The position numbers and the translations under genes were made by a program. Shown one piece after another: positions 33,332 to 41,848 of a DNA stretch of 64,000 nucleotides. Source of the DNA: CADCVQ01 sp038260305 (GTDB taxonomy: Bacteria > Actinomycetota > Thermoleophilia > Solirubrobacterales > Solirubrobacteraceae); contig JBBSNY010000002.1 in NCBI GenBank assembly GCA_038260305.1, positions 1-64,000 of the forward strand. Direction: 5' to 3'. The notes below the pieces were generated by a model. That model was not told the origin of the DNA. It did no database searches and saw only the letters and a program-made list of their open reading frames with translations. The number at the start of each line of letters is the position of its first letter. Positions within the stretch are counted from its first letter, which is position 1.

Positions 33332-33595
33332 CTACGTCGGCGGATGTTGCGCCACGAGGCTCGGGTGCAGCCAGCCGTCGCCGAGCAGGGCGAGGCCGTG
33401 CAGCGCGAGCGCTGCCAGCGTTGCGAGCGACAGCGCCTCGTGCAGCGTGCGCAGCTGCGCCGAGCGTCCGCGCAGCGGACCGCCCGTCGCGCCGATCGCC
33501 AGCCCGGCCGTCACCGCGACGCTCGCCAGCACGATCGCGCTCACCCCCGCCGCGCGGCTCGTGATCCAGAACAGGTGGGTGCCGGGGTCGGTCAT
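33332..33595 (-). CDS. Truncated ferric-reductase-like transmembrane protein
   Basis: An 87-aa protein with the first part of a ferric-reductase-like domain: FWITSRAAGVSAIVLASVAV (TM1) and LHEALSLATLAALALHGLALLGD (TM2, including likely haem-ligand His residues). Full-length relatives are about 200 aa with further helices and a second His pair. Here the frame stops after HPSLVAQHPPT, and no continuation is found in any frame before the phosphoesterase gene. It starts within the apbE stop (ATGA). It is probably a non-functional 3'-deleted gene. Confidence 0.65.
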   Translation of the reverse strand: MTDPGTHLFWITSRAAGVSAIVLASVAVTAGLAIGATGGPLRGRSAQLRTLHEALSLATLAALALHGLALLGDGWLHPSLVAQHPPT

Positions 33596-34548
33596 GCGAG
33601 CGCGACGTCGGCGCCGCGAGCCGCCTCGACGACCTCGACGGCGCCGTCGGCGAGCACGAGCACGCCGCCGTGGCGCAGCAGCTCGCGTCCGCGCTCGGGC
33701 CCCGAGAGCAGCGCGGTCTTCGCGAGCACCTCGGCCTCGAGCGCGGTCGGCGCGAGCGCGGTCGCCTGGACGACTCCCGTCCACGCTGGCCGGCCGGTCG
33801 ACGGATCGAGCAGGTGGTGGGCGACGGCGCCGCTCGCGTCCCGCCAGCTGCGCCGCGAGATGCCGCTCGTGGCGACCGCGCCGTCGACGATCCGAAGCTC
33901 GTGCAGGGGCGCGCCGCCGAACGGATCGTCGACCAGGACGGGCCGCGCGACGCCGGCGCTGCCGCCGACGCGCACATCGCCGCCGCAGTCGACGGCGTAC
34001 ACCGGGTGTGCCGACAGCGTGTTCGCGACGAGGTCGGCCGCCATGCCCTTGCCGAGCCCGCCGCTGTCGATCCGCAGGCCGGGCGGGCGGGTGATCGTGC
34101 GCGACCGCTCGTTCACGACGATCCGCCGCCAGGCGCCGTCGGGGCGCGGGCGCGCCGGCCGCGGCGCGTGGCCGGCGGCGGCGACGTCGGTCATCGCCAG
34201 ACCCGCGATGCCCGCGCGCGTCGAGCGGTAGCCGGCGCGCTCGAGGTCGTCGAGGAGGGTCGCGTCGACGAGCCCGCCGCTGCGCTCGCCGGCATCGACG
34301 ACCGCCTGGGCGAGGGTGCGCAGCAGCCGGCTCGCGTAGACCTCGAGCTGCGGGTCGTCGTTGAGCAGCGACAGCTCCGAATGTGGGTCGAAGCGCGTCA
34401 GGCGGCCGTGGAAGCTGCGCAGCCGGCCCTGCGCGAGCAGCACCGCGAGCTCCGCGGCCGTCCCCGCCGGCGACCGCCCGCCGACGATCACCTCGGCGTT
34501 GGCGCCGAAGCATTGGAAGCGCCGGGAGCTCTCCCGCGGGGCGTTCAT
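33592..34548 (-). CDS. apbE: FAD:protein FMN transferase
   Basis: A 318-aa ApbE-family enzyme that covalently attaches FMN to Thr/Ser of target flavoproteins. Family motifs: FGANAEVIV start, LTRFDPHSELSLLN, IDSGGLGKGMAADLV, VDCGGDVRV, AVATSGISRRSW and HHLLDPSTGRPA. No lipobox or signal peptide is seen, so the enzyme appears cytoplasmic. It lies between a Ser-rich anchored protein and the truncated ferric-reductase-like gene, with 4-bp overlaps on both sides. No FMN-binding-domain substrate is in the window. Confidence 0.9.
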   Translation of the reverse strand: MNAPRESSRRFQCFGANAEVIVGGRSPAGTAAELAVLLAQGRLRSFHGRLTRFDPHSELSLLNDDPQLEVYASRLLRTLAQAVVDAGERSGGLVDATLLDDLERAGYRSTRAGIAGLAMTDVAAAGHAPRPARPRPDGAWRRIVVNERSRTITRPPGLRIDSGGLGKGMAADLVANTLSAHPVYAVDCGGDVRVGGSAGVARPVLVDDPFGGAPLHELRIVDGAVATSGISRRSWRDASGAVAHHLLDPSTGRPAWTGVVQATALAPTALEAEVLAKTALLSGPERGRELLRHGGVLVLADGAVEVVEAARGADVALA

Positions 34549-34925
34549 GACTGCCCCGTCGTGGCCGCGGCGGGCGCGGAGGACTGCGTCGACGAAGCGG
34601 AGGACGACTCGTCGGAGCTCGAGAGCTCGGCGTTGTCCGACGTCGCGCTTGAGTCCGAGCCCGACAGCACCGCGCTCGAGTCGTCGCCGGACCAGCCCTC
34701 GTCCGTGACGGAGGGGTCCGCGGACTGCGTCGCGACCGAGCCGCCGCTGCTCGCGAGCGCCGGGTCGTGGCCGCTGACGAGCTGCAGGTATAGCCCCACC
34801 CAGGCTGCGACGAACAGCGCGACGGCGATCGCGACGACGCGCATCCGCAGCGTGTGGATCCGTTCCCGGCGCGCCTGCCGAGCCGCGGCCGCGACGACCT
34901 GCCGGGGGCTTGCGCTCGTGTCCAT
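34545..34925 (-). CDS. Single-pass membrane protein with Ser/Asp-rich tail
   Basis: A 126-aa protein. Residues 1-30 are basic (ARQARRERIHTLRMR), residues 31-50 form one helix (AIAVALFVAAWVGLYLQLV), and residues 55-126 are extracytoplasmic and low-complexity, rich in Ser, Asp and Ala. It is the first gene of the apbE unit (ATGA overlap). In similar operons the leading small protein belongs to the electron-transfer set, but no haem or flavin motif is visible here. I found no ApbE target motif (SGA[ST]-like) in the tail. Confidence 0.7.
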   Translation of the reverse strand: MDTSASPRQVVAAAARQARRERIHTLRMRVVAIAVALFVAAWVGLYLQLVSGHDPALASSGGSVATQSADPSVTDEGWSGDDSSAVLSGSDSSATSDNAELSSSDESSSASSTQSSAPAAATTGQS

Positions 34926-35017
34926 GGCGCCAGCCTGCTTGAGAGCTGCGAGCGGACGCTAAGCGCGGTGTAAGAGTTCCCTGAGACTTCGTGCAGCGCT
35001 CCGCTGCGCCGCGGTAC

Positions 35018-35926
35018 CTACGCTGCCACCGGCTCGGCCGCCAGCAGCAACTCGAGCTTCGCCGCCGTGTCCGCCTCGGGCAGCGGCGAGAAGAGGATCA
35101 GGCGGTGGTCGCTCGTGTCGTGGCGAAAGAGCGCGTGCTCGAAGACGAGCAGCCCGACGGTCGGGTGCATGAGCTCCTTGCGTCCGGCGCCGCCGACGGC
35201 GACCTCGTGGCGCTCCCACCAACGCCGGAACTCCGGGCTCCCGGCGCGCAGCGAGTCGATCAGCCGCTCGAACGCCGGATCGCCGATGTGGCGGGCGCTG
35301 TCGGCGCGGAACTTCGCGACCATGTGCCGTGAGCCACGCTCCCAGTCGGTCGTCAGCTCGCGTCGCGCGGGATCCATGAACGTCTGCCAGGTGTGGTTGC
35401 GGGTCGAGGGGTCGGGCCCCGGCTGCCAGTCGAAGACCGCCTGAAACGCGCGGTTCCATGCGAGGTAGACCCAGCGCCGCCCGAGGATGTACGCCGGGCT
35501 CGCGCCGAGGTTCTCGACGACGCGGCGCAGCGTCGCCGACGCCTTCTCGGCCGGCGGGCGGCAGGCCGGGCCCTGCTCGCCGCGGCCGAGCAGGATCAGG
35601 TGGCCGCGCTCGGCCGGATTGAGCCGCAGCGCGCGGGCGAGCGCCTCGAGCACGTCGAACGACGCACGCACGTCGCGACCCTGCTCGAGCCACGTGTACC
35701 AGGTGGTTCCGACGCCCGCGAGCTGCGCGACCTCCTCGCGGCGCAGGCCTGGGGTGCGGCGGCGGCCACCGCCGGGCAGGCCGACGTCCTGCGGCAGCAG
35801 GCTCGCGCGGCGCGTGCGCAGGAAGTCCGCGAGCGCGATCGCGAGCTCGCGCGGGCTGCTGATCGGGGCGCGCGCCGTGCAGGGCCTCGCCGGCGCGATC
35901 GTCTCGCCCGCGACGCTGTCGATCAT
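35018..35926 (-). CDS. XRE-family regulator with MmyB-like ligand domain
   Basis: About 300 aa. A helix-turn-helix domain (LADFLRTRRASL...TPGLRREEVAQLAGVGTTWYTWLEQGRDV) is followed by a PAS-like MmyB domain (NRAFQAVFDWQPGPDPSTRNHTW). This is a common actinobacterial regulator type, often divergent from a redox or efflux gene. The only available start is an ATG whose first 25 codons are antisense to an MFS-transporter fragment, so the original 5' end appears replaced by a rearrangement. The DNA-binding domain itself is intact. Confidence 0.82.
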   Translation of the reverse strand: MIDSVAGETIAPARPCTARAPISSPRELAIALADFLRTRRASLLPQDVGLPGGGRRRTPGLRREEVAQLAGVGTTWYTWLEQGRDVRASFDVLEALARALRLNPAERGHLILLGRGEQGPACRPPAEKASATLRRVVENLGASPAYILGRRWVYLAWNRAFQAVFDWQPGPDPSTRNHTWQTFMDPARRELTTDWERGSRHMVAKFRADSARHIGDPAFERLIDSLRAGSPEFRRWWERHEVAVGGAGRKELMHPTVGLLVFEHALFRHDTSDHRLILFSPLPEADTAAKLELLLAAEPVAA

Positions 35927-36141
35927 CGCGAGATCGTTCCCCGAGGGTCCGCAGCGAAACCGCGCGCTCGGCGCGTGGGTGACGATGGGCGCGCTCGGCG
36001 CGTCATCTGGCGCGCTGCGCCGGGCTCCGCCTGGCGGGTGTGTTCGTGGCGCTCACGATGCTCCGCGCGACGCCTGCGCCACGCGTGGCCGAGTCCGTGG
36101 AGGCGCCGCCGGCACGCGACGCCGAGCCGGTGGCCGCCTGA
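35847..36141 (+). pseudogene. MFS drug-efflux transporter remnant
   Basis: One frame encodes GLLIGARAVQGLAGAIVSPATLS, RNRALGAW and VTMGALGASSG, the classical fourth- and fifth-helix signature of EmrB/QacA-type transporters. After about 36020 the coding shifts frame to LAGVFVALTMLRATP and a short polar tail ending in TGA, as at an MFS C-terminus. About 350 internal residues are missing, and so is the 5' end. A terminator hairpin follows. The piece overlaps the start of the XRE gene on the other strand. Confidence 0.7.
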
Positions 36142-36150
36142 CGCCGCGCC

Positions 36151-36174
36151 GCCCGCCATCAGGCGGGCCTTTCC
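36151..36174 (+). terminator. Rho-independent terminator behind the MFS remnant
   Basis: GCCCGCC, a four-base loop ATCA, GGCGGGC, then CTTTCC: a perfect 7-bp GC stem with a short T run ten bases after the transporter stop. It probably survives from the original efflux gene. Confidence 0.65.
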
Positions 36175-36272
36175 GTCGCCCGGCGTTTGACGACGTTGTC
36201 CACCGTCCCGGCAAGACGTCTGCGGTCGCCTTGCCGGCGTCTCGCCCGCGTGTTACGACGCGCCGGGGTCCT

Positions 36273-36507
36273 TACGCGTGCAGCCCGCATTCGCGTGCTT
36301 CACGGGCGCCTGCCGTGCCGCCCGCGCGGCGGGTCACCTGCCCGGCGACGTGCTCCAGCGCCATGTCGAGCCCGAGCTCGAGCGGCCGCACGGTGCGCGT
36401 CGTCTGCGCGAGCAGGATGTCGCCCTGCAGTGCGGTCATGATCGCCGTTGCGAGATCCGCGGGCGACGCTTCGCCGATCAGCTCGCCGCGCTCGACCGGG
36501 CCATCAG
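36273..36507 (-). pseudogene. TetR-family regulator, C-terminal remnant
   Basis: Read on the minus strand, this gives ERGELIGEASPADLATAIMT, then ALQGDILLAQTTR and VRPLELGLDMALEHV, ending in TAA. These are the last helices of a TetR regulator of the AcrR/YcdC kind (LQG-x-LLAQT-x-R...PL). The DNA-binding half is gone; the fragment is joined at about 36507 to an unrelated fragment on the plus strand. TetR regulators are common beside MFS efflux genes, so both remnants may come from one lost locus. Confidence 0.65.
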
Positions 36508-36642
36508 ATGACCTACCGCTACCGCTCGAGGCTCCATCTGCGCTTCCTCGGCTGCGCTCGCTACGTGCGCGCGATCGATCGGGCCGGCAACGTCGGGCGC
36601 TGGAAGCAGGTGCTCCCGAGTAAGGAGCTCGCCCGCCGCTGA
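36508..36642 (+). pseudogene. 3' end of a secreted beta-sandwich protein gene
   Basis: A short frame reads RSRLHLRFLGCARYVRAIDRAGNVGRW before the stop. 'YVRAxDRAGNV' is the typical last strand of Ig-like or fibronectin-like repeats in secreted actinobacterial proteins. Nothing upstream continues it, since the neighbouring sequence is the TetR tail on the other strand. It is a remnant. Confidence 0.45.
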
Positions 36643-36646
36643 GCCG

Positions 36647-37417
36647 CTAGTAGCCGAGCGTCTTGTAGCTGATACGGCGGCAGCCGTGGAGGCTGTAGCG
36701 CTTGCGGCTCTTGCGGCTGAGGTAGACGCGCGGTGAGCCGCCGGTGCAGGTGATCGAGCCGTGACCGAAATGCGCATGTACGACATCGTTGCCGCCACCA
36801 GTGGTGATCGTGTTGAGGCCATGGCTCGCATAGATGAAGTCCTTGGCGGGGCCGCCGTCGAGCTCGTCGCGCTGGCTCGTCGGCTGGCCTGACGGCTTGT
36901 AATCCCCCCACAGCACGTCGCCCGCAGGACCCGCGTGGATGACGTCATCGCCGTGCCCGCCGAGCAGCTCGTTGCTGCCGACGTCCGCTGGAACGGTCGC
37001 CGTCGGGTGGTGCGCGCAGACCCTCCGCACGACGTACGAGGGCCACCCCGCCACGAGGGGCAGGTGCAGGATGTCGCAGACGAGGTCGGCCGGTGCGAAC
37101 GCAACGCCCGTCGCCAGGCAGATCGAGGACAGGTGTACGCCGTCGCAGGAGTACGTCGGATCGGTGCCGTCGAACGGGTCAGCTCCGGGACGCCCATCGA
37201 GCGGGCGTGACTGATCGAGCTTGTTCATGAGTTGCATGCCGGTGATGACGGGCCAGCCGGCGTGGCTCGTGTTGGCCTGCGCCGACGTCGCGAGCGCCAC
37301 GAGGCCGACGCCGCACACGAGCAACGCCCGGCATGCGTTCCCGCAACGGCGCGCCCAAGTCGATCGCATGGGCGCCGGTCGCCGACCCGCGGGGTGATGC
37401 AACGTAGCGCTGCGCAT
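36647..37417 (-). CDS. Secreted RTX-like calcium-binding-repeat protein (copy A)
   Basis: A 256-aa exported protein. A GGAGG site eight bases before the ATG fixes the start; a signal peptide follows (LLVCGVGLVALATSAQA). Residues 60-125 are unlike the rest, with paired Cys. Residues 143-215 hold RTX-like turns: ELLGGHGDDVIHAG, DVLWGDYKPSG, DELDGGPAKDFIYASHG and TGGGNDVVHAHFG. The C-terminus is Arg/Lys-rich (YLSRKSRKRYSLHGC). It is paralogous to the protein at 47753. It likely binds Ca2+ outside the cell; the function is unknown. Confidence 0.75.
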   Translation of the reverse strand: MRSATLHHPAGRRPAPMRSTWARRCGNACRALLVCGVGLVALATSAQANTSHAGWPVITGMQLMNKLDQSRPLDGRPGADPFDGTDPTYSCDGVHLSSICLATGVAFAPADLVCDILHLPLVAGWPSYVVRRVCAHHPTATVPADVGSNELLGGHGDDVIHAGPAGDVLWGDYKPSGQPTSQRDELDGGPAKDFIYASHGLNTITTGGGNDVVHAHFGHGSITCTGGSPRVYLSRKSRKRYSLHGCRRISYKTLGY

Positions 37418-37615
37418 GGTCGGCCTCCGGCCTGAAAGTGACGCTCATCCGTACTCTCGGAGGTATCGACTCGGGTGGTGCGTCGCTTGAGGTCGGCATG
37501 AGCCGCCGAGGTGCAATTCGACGGATGACGTACGGCCGGTCGTGGATGCGGCTCTCCTGCACATCGGACGTGGGGGAGCCGGGTTCCACGACAGGCCCAG
37601 CGCCGTCTGACGCCG

Positions 37616-39052
37616 TCAGTCGTTCAGCGAGCGCGCGAGCTCGACGAACAGCCGCACGCCGAAGCCGCTGCCGCCCTTCGGCGCGTACGGCTTGCCGGCG
37701 CCCCAAGCGGTGCCGGCGATGTCGAGGTGCGCCCACGGGACCTCGCCGACGAAGCGCTTCAGGAACGCGGCGGCGACGCTCGAACCGGCCTTGCGCGCCT
37801 CGTTGACGTTCATGAGGTCGGCGGTGTCGCTGTCGAGCGCCTTGAGGTGATCGGGATGCAGCGGCAGGCGCCAGACGATCTCGCCGGTCCGCGCGCCGGC
37901 CGCGCTGACGGCGGCGACCCACGCGTCGTCGTCGCCGAAGACCCCCGCGTGCGTGTGGCCGAGCGCGCCGATGACGGCGCCGGTCAGCGTCGCGATGTCG
38001 ACGAGCCGCTCGGCGCCCTCGGCGACCGCGTGCGCGAGGCAGTCGGCGAGCACGAGCCGGCCCTCGGCGTCGGTGTTGATGATCTCGATCGTGACGCCGT
38101 TGGACGCGCGGACGACGTCGCCGGGGCGCATCGCGTGGCCCGAGGGCATGTTCTCCGTCGCGCCGACGACGGCGATGAGCCGGATCGGCAGCGCCAGCCG
38201 GGCGATCGCCTCGACCGCGCCGAGCACCGCGGCGCCGCCGGACATGTCGAACTTCATCTCGAACATCTTCATCGCGTTCTTGATCGAGATGCCGCCGGTG
38301 TCGAACGTCACGGCCTTGCCGACGAGCGCGAGCATCGGCCCGTGCGCGTCGGGGCCCTCGTAGCGGATCGTGATGAGCGCGGGCTCCTCGTCGGCGCCCT
38401 GGGCGACGGCCGCGAACGAGCCCATCCCGCGCGACACGATTCCCGCGCGGCCCTCGACCTCGACGGTCACGCCGTCGAGCTTGCCGAGCTCGCGCGCCGC
38501 CTCGGCGAGGTGGCGGGGGGCCATCTCGTTGGGCGGGGCGTTCTGCAGGTCGCGCGTGTGGTTGACCGCGGTGGCCACGATCTCGGCCTCGGCGACGACG
38601 AACGAGACGTCGTCGTGTGCGGAGACGATCAGCGCATCGACGTCCGTGCGCGGTTCGGACGGCGGCGCCTTGAAGCGCTCGTAGCGGTAGGCCCGCAATA
38701 GCGTTCCCTCGACGAGCGCCGTGACGATCTCGGGACCGCACTTGTGCGGCACCTCCCAGCACAATCTCCGCGCGCCGAGTTCCCGTGCCCGCCCAAGCGC
38801 CGACGCGGCCGCAACCCGGACGCGCTCGCCGTCGAGCTCCGAGCGCGAGCCGAGGCCGACGAGCACCCAGCGCTTGCCGTCGGCGTGGGCGACCGCGAGA
38901 TGGCGGTGCTTGGCCTTCGCCTCGCCGCCGTCGACGAGTGCCTGCAGCACGCCGTCGACATCGTGGGCGATCGGCTCGCCGGCGAGCAGTCCCAGCACGA
39001 CGGTGTCGGCATCGGTATCCGCGGGCAGCGCGGTGGTCGACTCAATGCGCAT
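37616..39052 (-). CDS. pepA: Leucyl aminopeptidase, M17 family
   Basis: A 478-aa cytoplasmic metallopeptidase that removes N-terminal residues from peptides. The catalytic C-terminal domain carries the bimetal site: LVGKAVTFDTGGISIK (Lys, Asp), MKFDMSGGAAV, and the NTDAEGRLVLAD signature. The N-terminal macro-like domain is shorter on conserved features, as usual. Length is normal. It is divergent from the thiolase, with starts 69 bp apart. Confidence 0.93.
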   Translation of the reverse strand: MRIESTTALPADTDADTVVLGLLAGEPIAHDVDGVLQALVDGGEAKAKHRHLAVAHADGKRWVLVGLGSRSELDGERVRVAAASALGRARELGARRLCWEVPHKCGPEIVTALVEGTLLRAYRYERFKAPPSEPRTDVDALIVSAHDDVSFVVAEAEIVATAVNHTRDLQNAPPNEMAPRHLAEAARELGKLDGVTVEVEGRAGIVSRGMGSFAAVAQGADEEPALITIRYEGPDAHGPMLALVGKAVTFDTGGISIKNAMKMFEMKFDMSGGAAVLGAVEAIARLALPIRLIAVVGATENMPSGHAMRPGDVVRASNGVTIEIINTDAEGRLVLADCLAHAVAEGAERLVDIATLTGAVIGALGHTHAGVFGDDDAWVAAVSAAGARTGEIVWRLPLHPDHLKALDSDTADLMNVNEARKAGSSVAAAFLKRFVGEVPWAHLDIAGTAWGAGKPYAPKGGSGFGVRLFVELARSLND

Positions 39053-39121
39053 GTCCTCACGAATCTACCGTCAATACACTCGGTCGGGCCCACGCCCCTG
39101 CGACCTGGAGAAGACCACCAC

Positions 39122-40300
39122 ATGCCCAAGACCGTCATCCTCGGCACCGCTCGCACCCCGATCGGGAAGATGGGCGGGGGGCTCTCCAGCCTCGACGCCA
39201 CTGAACTCGGCGGGCTCGCGATCAAGGCCGCGCTGGAGCGCGCCGACGTCGCCGCCGAGGACGTCCAGCACGTGATCATGGGCCAGGTCCTGCAGGCCGG
39301 CCAGGGCCAGATCCCCTCGCGCCAGGCGCAGATCAAGGCCGGGATCCCGAAGGAGGTCAGCTCCGAGACGATCAACAAGGTCTGCGCCTCCGGCATGCGC
39401 GCCGTCGGGATCCTCGACGCGCAGATCCGCGCGGGCGACGTCGAGGTCGGCGTCGGCGGCGGCATGGAGTCGATGTCCTGCGCGCCGTACCTGCTGCCGA
39501 AGGCCCGCTTCGGCTTTCGCATGGGCGACGCCAAGGCGCTCGACGCGATGGTCCACGACGGCCTGACGAACCCCTTCAGCGGACGCCAGATGTTCGACGA
39601 GGCGACCGAGATCGGCGACGAGCTCGAGATCTCGCGCCCCGATCTCGACCGCTGGGCGCTGCGCTCGCACGAGCTCGCGATCGAGGCGACCGACGCCGGC
39701 CGCATCCCCGAGGAGATCGTCGCCGTGACGGTCAGGGGTCGCAAGGGCGACACCCTTGTCGAGGTCGACGAGGCGCCGCGCCGCGGCAGCTCGCTCGAGG
39801 CGCTCGCCAAGCTGCCCGGGCTCGCCAGCCGCGAGGGCTCGCACACGGCCGGCAACTCGCCCGGCGTCAACGACGGCGGCGGCGCGATCGTCGTCGCGTC
39901 CGACGAGTGGGCGGCGGCCAACGGCAAGCAGGTCCTCGCCGAGATCGTCGCGCAGGCCTCCACCGCCGAGGACTTCGCCTACCTCGCGCGCACGCCCGCA
40001 GCCGCGGCCACGAAGGCGCTCGAGAAGGCGGGCCTGACCGCCGCCGACATCGACCTCTGGGAGATCAACGAGGCGTTCGCGTCGGTGACGCTGAACTCGA
40101 TCCGGATGCTTGGCATCGACGAGGACAAGGTCAACGTCAATGGCGGCGCCGTCGCCCTCGGGCACCCGATCGGCGCCTCGGGCGCGCGCATCATCGGCGT
40201 CCTCGTGCATGAGCTGCGCCGTCGTGGGGGCGGCCTCGGCTGCGCCGCGATCTGCTCCGGCGGTGGCCAGGGCGACGCGATCATCGTCCGCGTAGCCTGA
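39122..40300 (+). CDS. Acetyl-CoA acetyltransferase (thiolase)
   Basis: A 392-aa type II thiolase that condenses two acetyl-CoA or cleaves 3-ketoacyl-CoA. The catalytic set is visible: nucleophile Cys88 in NKVCASGMRA, His348 in GHPIGASGAR, and Cys378 in CSGGGQGDA. A GGAGAAG site 9 bp before the ATG fixes the start. The biosynthetic and degradative types cannot be separated by eye. It is the first gene of a unit that runs into the HAD phosphatase. Confidence 0.93.
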   Translation: MPKTVILGTARTPIGKMGGGLSSLDATELGGLAIKAALERADVAAEDVQHVIMGQVLQAGQGQIPSRQAQIKAGIPKEVSSETINKVCASGMRAVGILDAQIRAGDVEVGVGGGMESMSCAPYLLPKARFGFRMGDAKALDAMVHDGLTNPFSGRQMFDEATEIGDELEISRPDLDRWALRSHELAIEATDAGRIPEEIVAVTVRGRKGDTLVEVDEAPRRGSSLEALAKLPGLASREGSHTAGNSPGVNDGGGAIVVASDEWAAANGKQVLAEIVAQASTAEDFAYLARTPAAAATKALEKAGLTAADIDLWEINEAFASVTLNSIRMLGIDEDKVNVNGGAVALGHPIGASGARIIGVLVHELRRRGGGLGCAAICSGGGQGDAIIVRVA

Positions 40301-41124
40301 GTCTCATCGAAGCATCGATCGGCATCGAGGAGCACGCGGACCGCGCGGCGTCCGACCCGGCGCCGCGCAGCGCGGCGTTCTTCGATCTCGATCGGACGCT
40401 GATGGCCGGCTCGTCGGGCTTTCACTTCGTCCGCGCGGCGTACGCCAACGGCATGATCAGCCGCAAGCGGCTTGCCGGCGACACGTGGGCGGCCGTGAAG
40501 TTCCGCCTCATAGGTTCGACGGACGCTGACACGGCGAAGATCCGCGCGCGGATGGGCGCCTACATCGAGGGTCGCCACGAGCGCGACCTGCGCCGGCTCG
40601 CGCCGCAGGTGCTGGCCGGAATCCTGCCGCGCCTGTACCCGCAGATGCTCGCCGTCGCCTACGGCCACCAGGACGCCGGGCGCCCGATCTACATCTGCAC
40701 CGCCGCCGCGCAGGAGACGGCCGGCGTCCTGTCCTACATCCTCGGCTTCGACGGGGCGATCGGCTCGCGCTCGGAGATCCGCGACGGCGTCTACACGGGG
40801 CGCGAGGGCGGGCTGTTCGCCTACCGTGACGGCAAGGCCCAGGCGGTGCGCGAGCTGGCGGCGGCCGAGGGCTTTGACCTCAGGACGTCCTACGCCTACT
40901 CGGACTCCGAATCGGACCTGCCGCTGCTAGGACTGGTCGGCCATCCCGTCGCCGTCAACCCCGACGCCGCCCTCGCCCGGGTCGCCCGCGACGCGGGCTG
41001 GGAGATCCTGCGCTTCGACCGGCTGCACCGCAAGCTGAAGATCGTCGCGGCGCTCGTCGCCGCGGCTGCCGGCGGCGCCGGCGGCCGCGCGGTGCGCCGC
41101 GCGGCCGCTGTGCCCCGCGCATAG
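40297..41124 (+). CDS. HAD-superfamily subfamily IB phosphatase (SerB-like)
   Basis: About 275 aa with HAD motif I FFDLDRTL, a helical cap (GMISRKRLAGDTW...), motif II in ICTAAAQET and motif III/IV SDSESDLPLLG. It resembles HAD-IB hydrolases related to phosphoserine phosphatase, also fused to or paired with lysophospholipid acyltransferases. Motif I lies upstream of the first ATG (40402). The frame back to the previous stop (40210) contains no ATG, GTG or TTG, only a CTG overlapping the thiolase stop. I take that CTG as the start, tentatively. The C-terminus is Ala-rich and may contact the membrane. Confidence 0.75.
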   Translation: MSLIEASIGIEEHADRAASDPAPRSAAFFDLDRTLMAGSSGFHFVRAAYANGMISRKRLAGDTWAAVKFRLIGSTDADTAKIRARMGAYIEGRHERDLRRLAPQVLAGILPRLYPQMLAVAYGHQDAGRPIYICTAAAQETAGVLSYILGFDGAIGSRSEIRDGVYTGREGGLFAYRDGKAQAVRELAAAEGFDLRTSYAYSDSESDLPLLGLVGHPVAVNPDAALARVARDAGWEILRFDRLHRKLKIVAALVAAAAGGAGGRAVRRAAAVPRA

Positions 41125-41173
41125 TGGGCTCCGGTGCAGGGGCTTTGACCTCGATGGCGTACGTTTGCAGCAC

Positions 41174-41848
41174 ATGAACGACGTCCCGGCGATCTTCGAA
41201 GAGCACGCGAGCACGTACGAGACGCAGCGCCGCCGCCTGATCCCGTCATACGACGCGTTCTACGGCACGGCGGTCGGCGCGCTCGCGCTCGCGCGGCGCC
41301 CGCTGCGGCGGATCCTCGACCTCGGCGCGGGAACGGGGATCTTCTCGCGCGCGGTCCACGCCGCCCACCCCGAAGCAGAGCTGACGTTGCTCGACGGATC
41401 GCCCGCGATGCTCGCCGAGGCGCGGACGGCGCTCGGCGACAACGCGACGTACGTCAGCGGAGACCTCGCCGACGCGCCGCCGCCCGGGCCCTGGGACGCG
41501 ATCGTCAGCGCGCTCGCGATCCACCACCTCGACGATCCCGGCAAGCGCGCGCTGTTCGCGCGCTGCCATCACGAGCTGGCGCCGGGCGCGATGTTCGTCA
41601 ATGCCGAGCAGGTGAGCGGTCCGACGGCGCTCTTCGACGACGTCTACGCGAGCTGGCACGAGCGCGAGGCGATCGCCCGTGGCGCAAGCGCCGACGAGTG
41701 GGCGGCTGCCTGCGAGCGCATGCGCCTTGACCGCTGGGCGAGCGTCGAGCATCAGCTCGCGTGGCTGCGCGACGCCGGCTTCGCCGACGCCGACTGCCTG
41801 TTCAAGGAGCACCGCTTCGCCGTGCTCGTCGCGCGGAGGGCCGGATGA
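41174..41848 (+). CDS. SAM-dependent methyltransferase
   Basis: A 224-aa methyltransferase: motif I ILDLGAGTGIFSRAV, then LTLLDGSPAMLAEA, VSGDLADAPP and IVSALAIHHLDD. This is a Methyltransf_25-like core of unknown substrate. The ATG of MNDVPAIFEEH is preferred to a TTG nine bases upstream. Its stop overlaps the acyl-CoA dehydrogenase ATG (ATGA), an odd pairing that implies co-translation. Confidence 0.85.
   Translation: MNDVPAIFEEHASTYETQRRRLIPSYDAFYGTAVGALALARRPLRRILDLGAGTGIFSRAVHAAHPEAELTLLDGSPAMLAEARTALGDNATYVSGDLADAPPPGPWDAIVSALAIHHLDDPGKRALFARCHHELAPGAMFVNAEQVSGPTALFDDVYASWHEREAIARGASADEWAAACERMRLDRWASVEHQLAWLRDAGFADADCLFKEHRFAVLVARRAG

Noticed and set aside
34545..34925. Ser-rich protein as the target of ApbE flavinylation
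   Set aside because: No D-x-x-S-G-A-[ST]-like motif or FMN-binding domain could be found in its tail.
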